64,000 bases of DNA, taken from the NCBI RefSeq assembly GCF_010389155.1, contig NC_057769.1, positions 6,200,735-6,264,734 on the forward strand, read 5' to 3'. How positions within the stretch are numbered: the stretch's first letter is position 1; each line of letters starts with the position of its first letter. The notes beneath the pieces are model-generated. The model was not told where the DNA came from. It saw nothing but the letters and a program-made list of their open reading frames with translations, and did no database searches. This document shows positions 12,085 through 24,913 of the stretch, in pieces. Source of the stretch: Erigeron canadensis (lineage: Eukaryota > Streptophyta > Magnoliopsida > Asterales > Asteraceae). The position numbers and the translations under genes were made by a program.

Positions 12085-12542
12085 CAATGTTTTAAATACC
12101 GGTATAAACTCATCGGTATTACTGGTATCGGAGAATCCTATGCTATTTTAAGCCTGGTATTTTTCCGGTATTATTCATATTCAATACCGGCCGGTATTCC
12201 TGGTATTTCCCCCCGGTAATACCATTCCGGTATTTTCAAAAAAAAAAATTGCATTTTTTTAAAAAAAGTTATTTTTATGATACTTTGATATCATTTTTTG
12301 TTATTTGTGAACTTTAAAACTTATATTTTGTTATGAAATACCTATATAGTATTATTTTCGAGTGAATTATAATTGTATTACGACTATTTTTGTCAAATTC
12401 TAACCAGTTTTGTAAGATTTTTATATAAAAAAAAAATAAAAGAAATTAAAATAATTGTACCAATCGGTATTTTTGATAATACCGATAATACCAAAAAATT
12501 TTCTGCACCGCTATAACTAAAATCCAGGCTTTTAAAACATTG
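12085..12542. mobile_element. 458-bp hAT-type MITE rich in ACCGGTAT
   Basis: The ends CAATGTTTTAAATACCGG and CCAGGCTTTTAAAACATTG form inverted repeats. They are flanked by near-identical 8-bp duplications GTTTTGGA (12,077-12,084) and GTTTCGGA (12,543-12,550). The interior has many ACCGGTAT/ATACCGG motifs on both strands. A minus-strand open frame inside it has no coding character. Confidence 0.85.
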
Positions 12543-12550
12543 GTTTCGGA

Positions 12551-13337
12551 TTAACTCATTTTTGTGCCAAAAATTATCCATTTTCATTAATTACCTAACC
12601 CGCCCATTCTATTAAAATATAATAGTTCACCGTAGTATAGATTTGCCAGTTTAGACATTTTTTTGACATTTTGGGCTGCCGGTTATTAAGAAAGCTGTAT
12701 GGGCTATATCTGATTTCCAGGCTGGCAGGCTGTAAACGTGTATAACACTACCTTTTGACTTTTTGTTAGATACAAAATCTAACTTTTAGTGAATTAAGAA
12801 CATTTGACTTCGCTTACTGGATAATGGTTGAGCTTTAGACTGCTGTTTTCAAATTCTTTTGGTATTCAATTGTTACATTAAAAGAGCTCTGTTTCTTGAT
12901 GTATTATATTTTGATAGAACTAAATTAGCATATCATATAAGAAGTTAATTGGTTTACAAGACCATTCTCGGGATGGTTTCACGTATAGCTCTTTATAAAA
13001 TATTTCTTTAATTTTGAAAGTGTATCTAGACATAGGTGTTGTAAGGTTTTTTAAAACCATTTTCCACAAATACTATATGGTTGTTTCAGGGAGGCAGAAG
13101 CAGCTGTTAAAGGGCTCAACACTCATTCAACTCAACACTCATTCAAAACTTGCACTTTTTCTTCACTCGCTAGAGTATAAGAAATGAAAGAAAAGAAATA
13201 ATGAAAATGGTAAATATAATATAGTTCACCCTTCACTGTAGTATCGACTCCACCTCATGTCTCAGCCGGTATAGACCCATAAAAATTTTTAACCGGTGTT
13301 GTTAAGGAGAAGTTTTTTGTTCGAACCCTAATCCTAA
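12551..13337. other. Intergenic DNA with a possible SINE head near 13,245-13,335
   Basis: No protein gene is recognised. Near 13,257 the sequence TGTCTCAGCCGGTATAG resembles a tRNA-type A box, and about 50 bp later GTTCGAACCC (about 13,319-13,328) resembles a B box. Together they resemble the promoter region of a plant SINE, lying just before a Helitron start. Confidence 0.35.
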
Positions 13338-14422
13338 TCTTTATATATACTAAAAGACAACTGAACTAATAGCTTATTAACCAATCATAGCTTTCAATTT
13401 TAACAACTTGAAAATTGATGATGTCATCATTTAAATATTTACATGATTTAATTTAATTAGTTTTAGCGGTATAGTTATCAACTAAGTTAATTTGGATATA
13501 TCATTCAAAACTTAAAAACAATTAAAACAAAGTACGTTGTAATCGATATAAGACTTTTAATCCGACTGAAAGATCTTCAACAATATTTAATGATTCGTTC
13601 TATCTATAACATCCACTACCCATTTAATTTAGAATATTAATTTGAATTTTTATCTAAATCTTTAAATAAATTAATTTTAATTTACACTTTTTTTCTTACT
13701 ATTCATCATAAATTACTTTTTTCTTCGGGAGACAAGTATATGTTAAAATCCCCCATGACAAGATGTTTAACAAACAATTCCAATATATTAAATAAATAAA
13801 AAAAACTAATATATATTCGAAAAATAATAACTAATATATATATCTGATAGAATAATAACTAATATTCATCTTAATATTACGTCGTATCAAATAAAAAAAA
13901 AATTAATTAGTTAAATATAAATCACGTTTAATATAAATATATTAACATTTTAAAACTAATTGTATTTTTATCCTTTTTTAATTTACCTAATATTGTCATG
14001 ACACATATATATAATTTTGTCATACTCTAATTGAAATATTTAAGATATGTTAAATCTGAAAAATATACTATTTCAAATAGTGTAAAATAAATATGTAATA
14101 TACAATGTGTAACAATAATACAAATAAAATGATACTAACTTATTATGATTTTTTAATATTCCAATACCGTTAAGTATGTCATAATCCACAACTTTAATGA
14201 ACATATTATGATTTTATAATATTCAAATATCACTAAACATGTCACAGTAAACAATTTCGATTAACATTTTTTTTAAAAATATTTCAATTTAAACTCAAAC
14301 TTTTAATACATAAACCTTTTTTATTACTAAAAAAAGTAAACTAAATTTGGAATCATGGTAAATTAATATCTAATATTGATAACATCGTAAACCCGTATAT
14401 TAGATACGGGCCTAAAATCTAG
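13338..14422 (+). mobile_element. Non-autonomous Helitron-like element 1
   Basis: It begins TCTTTATATATACTAAAAG after an A and ends CTAG before a T, the TC...CTRR termini and A/T insertion site of Helitrons. A 7-bp stem hairpin CCCGTAT/ATACGGG (14,392-14,410) with a 5-base loop lies eight bases before the terminal CTAG, as expected. No Rep/helicase coding sequence is present; the interior is AT-rich. Confidence 0.75.
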
Positions 14423-15580
14423 TATATAATATAAGACAGTTAAACTAATGACTTATTAACCAATCAAATCGCTATTTTATCCAATTGATTATCGCTTATG
14501 TCATCATTTAGATTAACTACAAATTAAAAATACTAATAATCATTATCCAAATATATTATTATATTAGTATTTATATTAATTTGTAGAAAAAGTCTTATTA
14601 ATTTACACTTTTTTGTTTTCCATAAATAATTTACACTTTTTAGTCCCGAATACTTAATTTATATTTACTTTAGCCATCTACTTAAGAGAACTTTTTAAAA
14701 TTTACAATCATTTAATTAATTAAAAAAATTTCAACAGACGAAATATTGTCTACAAAAATTTATTTGATAACCTAATGACTTATTAACAAATGTTGGATTA
14801 GATTTTTATAGATTATAAATATTAATATTTGGTTTCATATTTAATATAAACACAATTTGAACTCTAGATACATATCTCAAACATAATAATTGATGATGAT
14901 ATACAACAAAATTATCCTAAACACAATAGGAATCACAGAATATAGGACGATCATAGAATAAAACACGATTTACAACAAGGGGTTACTTAAATACTAAATC
15001 CAAATCAATATGAACTTCATTCAAGATTCATTCCATCTCTCAATAAAAAAGGTACATAATTTTTTCCTTTATTATGTATTAGTTTTGTGTATTAATGTTT
15101 AAAGTTACAGTTGTCACTCAAATTAAGAGTCCTAATTATTGTTATCAAAGAATATAAAAACAGTCATAATTGTTATCTAATTATCATAAGACAAGTGATT
15201 GATAATAAACTTATTCATGTTATGGGCACACATCATGATCAAATAAATATACCTGAATTTCAAGTATAGGATCACAAGTATGTTTATATTTTAAATTTTA
15301 ATAATCTTTCATAAGAATATCACATTATGAGTACAACTGGTTTCAAAATATTTTATAATAGAGCAATTATTATACCATGTGCCTTTTGGAATGACTACGG
15401 CAAACAATTCCATCAATATGTCTCAGCTAATAATGACCGTGACGAACCTATATTATTGTACTACAACTTGTAAAATATAACTCTTAGAACGTATATCTTC
15501 AATAAGCTTTAATGACTTAAATGTATGAAGATCTAATATTAAAAATATCGTAAATCCGTGTATATGAGTCTAAAATCTAG
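14423..15580 (+). mobile_element. Non-autonomous Helitron-like element 2, directly abutting the first
   Basis: Its start (TATATAATATAAGACAG, then AACTAATGACTTATTAACC) parallels the start of the first element. Its end (GTCTAAAATCTAG at 15,568-15,580, before a T) parallels the first element's end. The 3' hairpin is degraded (ATCCGTGTATATGAGTC). The exact 5' boundary is ambiguous because the preceding TCTAG could serve both elements. It is non-coding. Confidence 0.6.
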
Positions 15581-17198
15581 TTAAAAAGTATTGTTGACAA
15601 ATTGAATTACTGTCCAATCAACAGTTCTATATTTTAATGATTCATGAGCCCAATAGTAGCCTCGCAGGTAGCTACGATGAAGCAACCTGATCCACAATGT
15701 TAAAACATCAATAAGGCCAATGAATCAATTCTCTCATGGGCTGGTTAACCGTGACGGGCCTGACAACTATTCTTTGCTAGTTTGCTTGCATTATCCTCAC
15801 CAGACTGAATGAGTTAGCCCAGACACAATTTCTTCTTCATCTTCTTTTAACTAATAAATTCAAAATCTCACATTCAAACATGTAAAACTTCAAGAATGTG
15901 TATATGTTATATGGTTTCAACTTTATAGCTTGACCCTCATTTAGCATATATATAGTGCTTTTGTATGGGTTGGAAGAAAAATGATCTTGTATTCGAGTTA
16001 TGGTGTGTCCTGGTGTTTATATGAATGGAATTCTTGGCACCTTCGGGCCTCCATAGATTTGCGTCGTCAACAGTTTCGAGTGTCTGACACACTATGGTCG
16101 AAGGGGAGGCCCAGTTTGCTATGGAGTCTTGAATTTTAAGAGAGACTTGTTATATAAAACTTAAGTTTTGTAAAAAAATATATGAAAATACTAAAAGCAT
16201 GTATATAAGCTGGTACATATAACTTTGGAAGCATGTATATAAGCTAGTACATATAACTTTGGATTCATGCATCACCATACCCTACTAAGTTTAAACGTTG
16301 GTTGGAAGCTTCTTGTTTTGTATGGTGGTGGTCACTTTGAAAGTATATAAATTTGATCATTCATCAGGCTAGTGACAAATCGTGTGGAGACGTCCTCCAA
16401 ACCATTATTTCTTTGTCTTACTTTTGGATTTCAAATCATTATAGGAAATCTAGTTTAGCTGGCAACTTTGGTAAATGAGCGGTGAGCCCTTCTCTTTTAT
16501 TGTAGTTTCTCTAATATCTTGCCGGAGCTTAGTATTTATAAAATTTTAGCTGTTCAAAAAAAAAAAAGCTGGTACATATAAATTATATGCTTAATTTTGT
16601 ACGTCACTAACACTTCTATGTTGTTTTCTAATTCATTTGTAACCATGGGCGATATTCAACATTTAATATTTGACATTTCAATCCTACTAGAATCAATATT
16701 TCAAATCTTTTAGGCATATCCAAAACTAATAAACTTTTACGGTACTTGTACTTGTACAACATTGACACGACCCATTAAAATAATGATAAGTTTCAGATTA
16801 TTATATCGAATTTCCCTGCTGCTACTGAGATTTCATAAAGACAATTGATTGCCAAACAAATTTGTGTTAGTTAAATGTTAAAGCGTAAAGGTATGACCGT
16901 TGGCAAATTGACTCACATGAAGCATGTATATTAGAGCTGATAAATTGGGTACTGTTTAGACACGATAAAATTTGTGATAAAAAAAATACATTCGGCAAAA
17001 AAAAATTTTATTTTAATAATTACTTTTAGCATTCTAGGGAAACATTTAACATTTCTAGTAACCAGTCACGCTCAAACTATCAGAGTCAGGTGTTACACGA
17101 GTCGTTTTCATGTTTGATAATTGTGTTAATCACGCATTCATGTTGTTTCTAACATATTAAACGTGATAAGACACTATTTGACAGATTATATATATATA
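15581..17198. other. Intergenic DNA with a 34-bp tandem duplication
   Basis: A 34-bp unit beginning AGCATGTATATAAGCT is repeated in tandem at 16,196-16,263 with one difference (TGG/TAG). No gene, RNA or clear transposon terminus was seen in the rest. Confidence 0.5.
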
Positions 17199-17387
17199 GG
17201 GAAAAGGGAATATAAGGCTGTCCGGCACCTAAGCTTAGGTGTGGAACCCCTCACATACTAATATTTTATTATTTCTTGTTTAATGAATAAATGCATGGGC
17301 CCCCATGATTTTTATGGATTAAAAAACAATATGTGAGTATTCTACACCTAAGCTTAGATACCCGACAGCCTTATATTCCCATCCCCC
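17199..17387. mobile_element. 189-bp MITE with ~60-bp inverted repeats
   Basis: The left arm begins GGGAAAAGGGAATATAAGGC and contains CACCTAAGCTTAGGTG. The right arm is its imperfect complement, ending TATATTCCCATCCCCC. The arms are separated by about 70 bp and flanked by TA-rich runs, so the target duplication cannot be defined uniquely. It can fold into a near-complete hairpin and has no coding capacity. The superfamily is uncertain. Confidence 0.8.
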
Positions 17388-19041
17388 ATATATATATATA
17401 TAGAAAGTTTTCTTATTTTCAAAACTATAAAAAATCTTATATATATATATATATATATATTGAAATGATACATTAGGAACTTCAAAAATTGAAAGGACCC
17501 TTACAGATCTTTTTTAAATTAAACTTATTCATTGCATAACTGTTTACATATATTTATATAATTATATAATTGTTATAGATGTTAACATGATTATCGAGGT
17601 ACATTTGATCACTAAGTATCTCATAAAGCATTTATTGACATATGCTCATACATTACATATGTTCTATGTACATTTATCAACTTGCATGCATATGCTCGAC
17701 TTGTATACATATGCTCATGACATTATTCATGCATGTATGGTCATAAATCCATGTCTCCATATAATTGTATAACAGATAAAAATCTATGTCTTCAAAAAAC
17801 AATCACTATATAAATAATTATCTATGGTAGAGATTGATTTAAAAATATCTAAAAGTTCTTGTAAATTTTGAGGTTCTTAACCTAACTTTTTAACTATAGA
17901 CAGATGGTTGTAGTAGTTAACCAAGACAAAATGATGCACGTAGTAGCGGCATCGTGTTGTCCCTTAACATCCAACTTCATCAGGTGAGTAATTACATAAA
18001 TAAATAACAATTTAAGGTATGTGTTGCATAACCCTAGTCCCGGTACTTTAATTGGATATCCATTAACTCATCCTGTATGAGTCATATGATGCCGGTACAA
18101 TACCTCCATCCTAATCCCTACATGATTTGGGCACCCTGAAGGATCGAACTCGCGTATTTAAACTTCACATGTAGGTGTAGGCTTCATTGGTAACGAACAC
18201 CTTAAAGGAATTATTTTTTGTATCAAGCAGGGATCGAACATAATACCTTAAGGTTATCAAGTGTTTTCTTGACCATTAGACTAACTCTTTCTTGGTTAAA
18301 TTAAACTATATAATATATATGTGACTTAAAATGAATTCATTTTAATAGCATACAAATGAAATGATGAAATTGGTTAAAGTGGTAAATTGTAGTGTGGGCC
18401 AATTAGTGTCGATACTCCATAGTCCATTAAGCCATATGTCAAGCACCCTAAAGTCTAAAGAGTCCCAATCCAACTTTGTTAGCGCGTATGCTTTCGGTTT
18501 AGTTGGGTTGCAGACCCACCCGCAAAATGCATGTGTGTCATGACCGGTTGCAGTGTTGCACCATTACTTATATAGACAGCTCCACTCGGTTGAAGTTAGG
18601 CCCGCAATTTGTTATCAAACCTGTTGAAACTAGTCACCTAATAGTTGAAAACCGAGTCATATAACTCGACACTAAAACTATCTTCAATGCTAAGGACGCT
18701 TTGAGCTGTCACATCTTACAAATCCTTATACATCATTATAAATCCTTCGAATCATATAATTTTATATCCAACCATACAAACATCCTTACATATATTTACA
18801 TATCCTTTAACTCAAACTAAAAACAAAAATATATTAGGTAAGTACAAGTAAGGACATGTCTTTAGGTAAAGGCATCCTTCAAAAAATCCTTAGTTTTTAG
18901 ACAAACTTCAACGACAAAGGATATACAAGGACACCTAAGGGCACCCCATTGGAGATAGTTTAAGGTATTTATGTTAAAAGTTAATGATATCCAATCTCGG
19001 TCATAAGCAAGGTTTGAGAGAAGTGAGATGTAAAACTACAA
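17388..19041. other. Intergenic DNA, no supported gene
   Basis: TA microsatellite runs flank the MITE (17,388-17,460). CATATGCTCATACAT-like phrases recur near 17,640-17,730, and a small open frame there is low-complexity. Text near 18,220-18,290 (GGGATCGAACATAATACCTT, then GACCATTAGACTAAC) resembles the degraded tRNA-like part of a SINE on the minus strand. The open frame at 18,361-18,543 shows no domain. Confidence 0.45.
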
Positions 19042-20054
19042 GGGTATGTTTGGTTGGATGAAATGAGGATGGAGAAATGGAAATGCTTACATTTCCATTG
19101 TTTGGTAGTACATGAGAGATTGGGTGACGGAGATTTCAATTTCCCGAGAAAAGCATTTGTTCACAATTTGATTTCCTCTCCATTTGTAAAGAAAAGCATT
19201 TCTCCTCATTTTTAAAGGACAAATGTAAGACACGGAGATATCATTTCCTCAACAATCTGTAGCTTAAAACAAAGATATAAAAAGTCCAAACACGTGACTT
19301 GCATATTTCAACTATCTTTGTTTGTTTGAATGATAGACTCCAAAACTTATCTTCACTTTTTCTTCTTACACTTAAATTTTCTCTCTTTCATCTATTTGAT
19401 GCTTTTTTTCATCTTTGCAGATCAACGTCCCACACTTTGTGTGATGCATGATACAAAGGTTTTTGATTATTATTACCTTTTATTTTTTTCCAGATCTATG
19501 TCTCACATATTTTTACCTTTTTATTGTTGGCAACTCCCGTTATTGTATCTACTTCATTTTGACATTTTGTTTGGAACTTTGGATCATTGAATCAGAAATA
19601 TATATATCCTTATCATCTTTAATTGAGTGGTCATTAATCCAATAGTTTTGAGTGTTTCATTTTTCTCCAGCGAAGATCAAAGATTTTATTTAAGCTTTCA
19701 TATTATTTTATTTTATTATTAATAGATCTAAACATGGAACTTGTTTGTTTTGAAATTATTTGTTACTGGCCAAGTTATTTATAAATCATTTTAAATTGAA
19801 AATTTTAATTTATATATATATTTCTTAGTTTTATTCATTAAAAATTTATAAAAATCTAAATTAAATTATTTTTCATTTCATTTCTTTGATTGTCACCAAA
19901 CGAGATAGTTGATTTCTTTGCTAATTTCATAGCCCAATTCCCCACTATTACCAAACAATGGAAATCATTGAGTTTCTCACCTAATTTCATTTCTTTGTAT
20001 TTTATTTCTGTGCATCATTTCATTTCTCTCAATTTCTCCCTACCAAACGTACCC
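19042..20054. mobile_element. Harbinger-like non-autonomous TIR element, ~1.0 kb
   Basis: The ends GGGTATGTTTGGTTGG and CCTACCAAACGTACCC are inverted repeats. The flanking trinucleotides CAA and TAA resemble the 3-bp TWA duplication of PIF/Harbinger elements. Subterminal parts also mirror each other (AAATGAGGATGGAGAAATGG on the left, ATTTCATTTCTCTCAATTTC on the right). No transposase is present; two overlapping small frames at 19,330-19,645 have no recognisable domain. Confidence 0.6.
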
Positions 20055-21919
20055 TAAGATGATATGTAGAACTTTAAAAATTAAAACGAGGAAAAAACTA
20101 AAAATGGTTGAGTTTTAGGGAAAAAAAATAATAAATAAAAAAAATCAGGCTTTAAGCTTTTGCCATTATGAATCATAATCGGTAGAATAATATTATTAGT
20201 CATCAACATTCAAATTTATTAATTTTCTATTTTGGATATATATTTTTACGGAAAACGTTGGTTATTGGTAATTAGTTTTTTCCTAAGTTGGTAATCAAAC
20301 ATCAATGCCTAGAGTTGAACTGTGACATTTAGAAATACAAAACCTCCCACCTAGACCATTAGACCAAGAGCTCATTGACGCTGTTAATTATTATTTTTAT
20401 TTATTTGAAAGGCTAACATTGATGTTGATAGTATTTAACATAATTAGAACCAGAAACTTATTGTTATTATACACACCTAAAGCGTTTATAAAGCTCATAA
20501 TTTCTTTTGGACATGGCATTAAACAACTGTTAACACAATTAAACTCAAACCTTTTGGTATTGATGACATCTAAGGGTCGCAAAATGAATTGGATTGATCA
20601 TTGATCCATTAAGTAATAAAAATGTAAATAGTTACAAATGGATAAAGTGTTCTTTATTCAGTTTATTTAGCCTAGAGAGGAGAAACGAGGCTCATTTGAG
20701 ATATATTTGTGACTGTTTTTAAGCCTTTCTCTAATTATCCTTAAGATGTAACCTATTGATCACTAGGCTACTATTTAACTAGACTACAATTGTATTGACT
20801 AGTATATATAATTATGAGTTGTGAATATAGACAAACATAAACAAGCAAAACCTGGGACTTTTATAAATTTGCAGTTCAAAATAAAAATAAAAAATAACCT
20901 GGGACTTTTGGAGCCTGTTATGAAATAAATGTATTAGATATAAGTGTAAGTATATTGTAAGAACAATAAATGATGGAGCCCTATGACCATCAATAACCTT
21001 ATGACATGTCACATATCAACATTCCCATATTCCCAAACAAACATCAATGAACCTCTTCCGTTTGAAAGAAAGAAAAGAGAATCACAATGTTTCATCACTT
21101 TTTTATATATAAAGTCAAATATCAAACTTCCATACAATATAACCGAATAATGTACTATAGCTATATGATATCATATGTACTATGACCATTCATTGAGTGA
21201 TTGAGGTAACTCAGACCTTTTGTATTTGACTTTTTGTCTTCAAACAGCTTTAATTTGACTAATTTATCTTGCATAAAGTTAATATCTTTTGTTAAAGAAT
21301 TAGTAGCACCTTACTATTTTAGGCATTAGCAAGTGTCACAAGTTGAAGTCTTGAACATCATTTTGCTAAAGAAACATGGATACCCCTATAACTCTATAAG
21401 TGAATCATTGGATATTATGAGTATAACACACCAAGGCTCTATGTCATTGCCATTAGTTTAAAGAAAAAGAAAAGAAATAAGGAAACATAAGAGACCACTA
21501 TAAGTGAACCATTAGATATTATGATTTATGAGTATGTTTGGTAGATATGAGCTTGAATATATGATTTTCATAAGCTTAAGCATGAGATTTCATGAAAAAA
21601 TTGATCATAAGAGAAAATCAATGGCTATTACAGAATTTTATACCTTATTTATTCATAAACTATAAGCTACAAAAGGTGGTTAAGAAATTTTGCATACTAA
21701 TACTTGAATATACTAAATTTGGACATTTTTCATTTTACTTGCTTACAACTCATTGCAGAGAAAGAAAAAACAAAAACCTTTTGAAAAAAAGTCTCTTCCT
21801 CTTTTAAGATTCAAAATTAGGCTTATTTGTCTCAGTATTATTTACCCAAATTTTGTTCATGTGGTGTAATAAACCCAACCAAAAAACATCTCGTGAAAAC
21901 AAAGCTCCCCACAACACAC

Positions 21920-21957
<38 letters not shown>

Positions 21958-22156
21958 AAATACTACTATGTAACAAAAGATCCTCGTGATGAAGAGCCCT
22001 TAATTTTCACGAGTTTTATCCATTCGTTTCAGACCCCATATCTGAATTCTGTTCTGCTTTTCGCACATAATAAATACTACACTTTCCATGCAATATTTTC
22101 TTCACCAACAAACACATTTCACATTTCACTACTTATTACAACTACAATACAATACA
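20055..22156. other. Intergenic DNA and upstream region of the subtilase gene
   Basis: AT-rich DNA without a recognisable gene; small open frames at 20,397-20,604, 20,812-21,012 and 21,592-21,807 have no coding character. A CA microsatellite lies at 21,922-21,955, about 200 bp before the subtilase start. A segment at 22,060-22,156 rich in CAC and TACAA probably forms the leader. Confidence 0.5.
21922..21955. repeat. (AC)n microsatellite
   Basis: About 17 uninterrupted AC dinucleotides upstream of the subtilase gene. Confidence 0.95.
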
Positions 22157-24490
22157 ATGGCATCCAAAACCTTCATTTTTTGTACAGCCATTTTACTACA
22201 TTTTTTTAGCATCCAAACTTATTCTCATCAACTCCTCAAAACCTACATTGTTCAACTCCATCCCAAAGCAATGTCTCCCTTGGTTTTCGCTTCCAAGCTT
22301 CATTGGCACCTTTCGTTTCTTGAGGAAACCATCGACGACGAACCTTCTTCACGTCTTTTGTACTCTTACGACTCATCCATGGAGGGTTTTGCAGCTCAGC
22401 TGTCAGAACACGAGTTAGAGGTGATTCGTAAGATGCAACATGTGGTAGCCATAAGACCAGACCGGGTGCATAATGTTCAAACTACTTATTCTTATAAGTT
22501 TTTGGGGTTAAGCCCGACAAATGAAGATGGTGCTTGGGTTAAGTCCGGGTTTGGTCGAGGATCGATCATCGGAGTACTTGACACCGGGGTTTGGCCCGAA
22601 AGCCCGAGTTTCAATGACCGAGATATGCCCCCTGTTCCTTCGAAATGGAGAGGGATTTGCCAACAAGGAGATGATTTTAATTCTTCGAACTGTAACAAAA
22701 AGCTCATAGGTGCCAGATATTTTAGTAAAGGGCACCGGGTTGCTTCTTTGTTTCCAACTGAAAATGAAGTATCTGAGTATGTGTCGCCTCGGGATTCACA
22801 TGGACATGGGACTCATACCGCGTCAACTGCAGCGGGGTCCACGGTCCCAATGGCGAGTGTGCTCGGAAATGCAGATGGGGAGGCCCGGGGTATGGCACCA
22901 GGAGCCCATATAGCCATATATAAGGTCTGCTGGTTTAGTGGATGCTATAGCTCAGATATATTGGCAGGAATGGATATGGCAATCCGCGACGGGGTTGACA
23001 TCCTTTCGCTATCTCTTGGTGGGTTTCCACTTCCTCTATATGATGACAGCATTGCGATTGGTAGTTTCCGGGCCATGGAGCACAAGATATCCGTTATATG
23101 TGCTGCCGGGAATAATGGGCCAATTGCAAATTCGGTTGCCAATGTGGCTCCATGGGTTGCAACTGTTGGTGCTAGCACACTTGACAGAAGGTTTCCGGCT
23201 GTGGTTCATATCGGAAATGGAAAGATTCTTTATGGAGAATCTATGTATCCTGGGAACTTCCACCCGGGTGCCCAAAAACGACTAGAAGTCGTTTACTTAA
23301 CAGGTGGAGACCGAGGAAGCAATTATTGCTTCAAAGGTTCTCTTCCGAAAGATAAAGTACAAGGAAAAATGGTGGTTTGTGACAGAGGAGTTAACGGGCG
23401 GGCAGAGAAAGGCCAAGTTGTGAAGGAGTCTGGTGGTGCTGCCATGATTCTGGCAAATACGGAGATAAACGAGGAAGAAGACTCGGTCGACACACATGTT
23501 TTACCGGCGACTTTGATTGGGTTTTCTGAAGCAGTTCAACTAAAGACTTACATCAACTCTACAAGACGACCCATGGGTCGGATAATATTTGGGGGAACAG
23601 TAATAGGTAAAAGTAGAGGACCTTCGGTAGCTCAGTTTTCATCACGGGGACCAAATTTCTTGGACCCCGTAATACCTAAACCGGATGTCATTGCACCCGG
23701 TGTTAACATTATAGCTGCTTGGCCACAGAATTTGGGGCCATCCAGTCTGCCACAAGATAATAGAAGAGTCAACTTTACGGTCATGTCTGGAACATCTATG
23801 GCATGCCCTCATGTCGGCGGCCTTGCAGCTTTGATACGTTCTGCACATCCAAAATGGAGTCCTGCAGCCATCAAATCAGCCCTTATGACTAGCACTGATA
23901 TAACGGACCATCATGGCAAACCCATCATGGATGGTAACAAACCTGCAGGGATTCTTGCAATGGGAGCTGGACATGTGAATCCCGAAAGAGCGATAGAACC
24001 AGGATTGATATACGACATTACTCCAAATGAGTATATTATGCATTTATGCACCATAAAGTATACAAATTCGGAGATTTTCACTATAACTCACAGAAATGTT
24101 AGTTGTCCTGATATCATGAAGAAGAACAAGGGTTTTAGCCTTAATTACCCTTCCATTTCTGTGACTTTCAAATCAGGAATGACTAGTAAGATGATCAAAA
24201 GGCGTGTTACGAATGTGGGAAAGCCTAGCTCAGTTTACACAGTTAAAGTGGTGGCACCAGAAGGTGTCAAAGTACGTGTCAGGCCAAGAAGACTATCGTT
24301 TTCACGGTCAAATCAGAGTTTGAGTTATCGAGTTTGGTTCATCATGAAAAAGTCATCAGGGTCCAAACGAGCTACACTTGGTCAAGGGCAATTAACATGG
24401 ACGAACGTAAAGGACAGTAGAATCAAGATTCGAAGTCCTATTCTAGTTACAAAGTCATCTAACAAAAAGGGTAGTCATAACAATAATTAG
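22157..24490 (+). CDS. SBT1.2: Subtilisin-like serine protease, SDD1/SBT1.2 type, 777 aa
   Basis: A secreted S8 family protease. In Arabidopsis the SBT1.2 member SDD1 acts in the apoplast to limit stomatal density. I start at MASKTFIF because it opens a signal peptide (about 1-22); an in-frame ATG 69 bases upstream would bury the signal. An I9 prodomain (about 28-112) precedes the catalytic domain. Catalytic residues are present: Asp142 (GVLDTGVWPES), His217 (HGHGTHTAS), oxyanion Asn319 (AAGNNGP) and Ser547 (SGTSMACPHVGG). A PA-type insert lies at about 375-470, with GKMVVCDRGVNGRAEKG and ILANTEINEEEDSVD. A fibronectin-III-like C-terminal domain follows from about 660 (SLNYPSISV). The length (SDD1 is about 775 aa) and near-continuous similarity support orthology with SDD1. 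It is one intact exon, as usual for SBT1 genes. Confidence 0.93.
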   Translation: MASKTFIFCTAILLHFFSIQTYSHQLLKTYIVQLHPKAMSPLVFASKLHWHLSFLEETIDDEPSSRLLYSYDSSMEGFAAQLSEHELEVIRKMQHVVAIRPDRVHNVQTTYSYKFLGLSPTNEDGAWVKSGFGRGSIIGVLDTGVWPESPSFNDRDMPPVPSKWRGICQQGDDFNSSNCNKKLIGARYFSKGHRVASLFPTENEVSEYVSPRDSHGHGTHTASTAAGSTVPMASVLGNADGEARGMAPGAHIAIYKVCWFSGCYSSDILAGMDMAIRDGVDILSLSLGGFPLPLYDDSIAIGSFRAMEHKISVICAAGNNGPIANSVANVAPWVATVGASTLDRRFPAVVHIGNGKILYGESMYPGNFHPGAQKRLEVVYLTGGDRGSNYCFKGSLPKDKVQGKMVVCDRGVNGRAEKGQVVKESGGAAMILANTEINEEEDSVDTHVLPATLIGFSEAVQLKTYINSTRRPMGRIIFGGTVIGKSRGPSVAQFSSRGPNFLDPVIPKPDVIAPGVNIIAAWPQNLGPSSLPQDNRRVNFTVMSGTSMACPHVGGLAALIRSAHPKWSPAAIKSALMTSTDITDHHGKPIMDGNKPAGILAMGAGHVNPERAIEPGLIYDITPNEYIMHLCTIKYTNSEIFTITHRNVSCPDIMKKNKGFSLNYPSISVTFKSGMTSKMIKRRVTNVGKPSSVYTVKVVAPEGVKVRVRPRRLSFSRSNQSLSYRVWFIMKKSSGSKRATLGQGQLTWTNVKDSRIKIRSPILVTKSSNKKGSHNNN

Positions 24491-24913
24491 ATTTAGCACT
24501 TACAGGTCAAGATGATTTGTTTTTCAAATTTCAAAAGTATTGTTGTATTCTTTATCAGTTGATAAAGACTCAGAAGAGTTGTAATAAGAATGTACCATTT
24601 CACTTCATTCCTGTTATTGCAAATCGCATAAATGAATATACGAAAATCCCCCCAAATCCAAACAAATGACTCAACCGAACTCTACAAGTGTTCTTTCATC
24701 ATATAAAAAAAATGGAAATTTTATGAATGAGAAGGTGATGTCAGTTGACAGTACTCACCTTAGGTCTGCCTATGCAACTAAATGATATCTCAAATGTGTC
24801 ATATTTCGGATGACCGAATTACAGTAAACAAAAGCACAATGAAAGCAAGAGTGTAAGAAAAGATGAGTGTGAGAACAGGGTTGGGGAAGGGTATGTATAT
24901 ACATTGCCTTATT
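24491..24913. other. Intergenic DNA between convergent genes
   Basis: The 3' ends of the subtilase (+) and PSB28 (-) genes face each other about 420 bp apart, so this stretch must hold both 3' UTRs. No other feature was seen. Confidence 0.7.

Noticed and set aside
17587..17772. Small His/Tyr-rich ORF
   Set aside because: Produced by recurring CATATGCTCAT-like phrases next to TA microsatellites.
22088..22156. Upstream in-frame ATG for the subtilase
   Set aside because: It would add 23 residues before a normal signal peptide; the ATG at 22,157 fits the family length and targeting.
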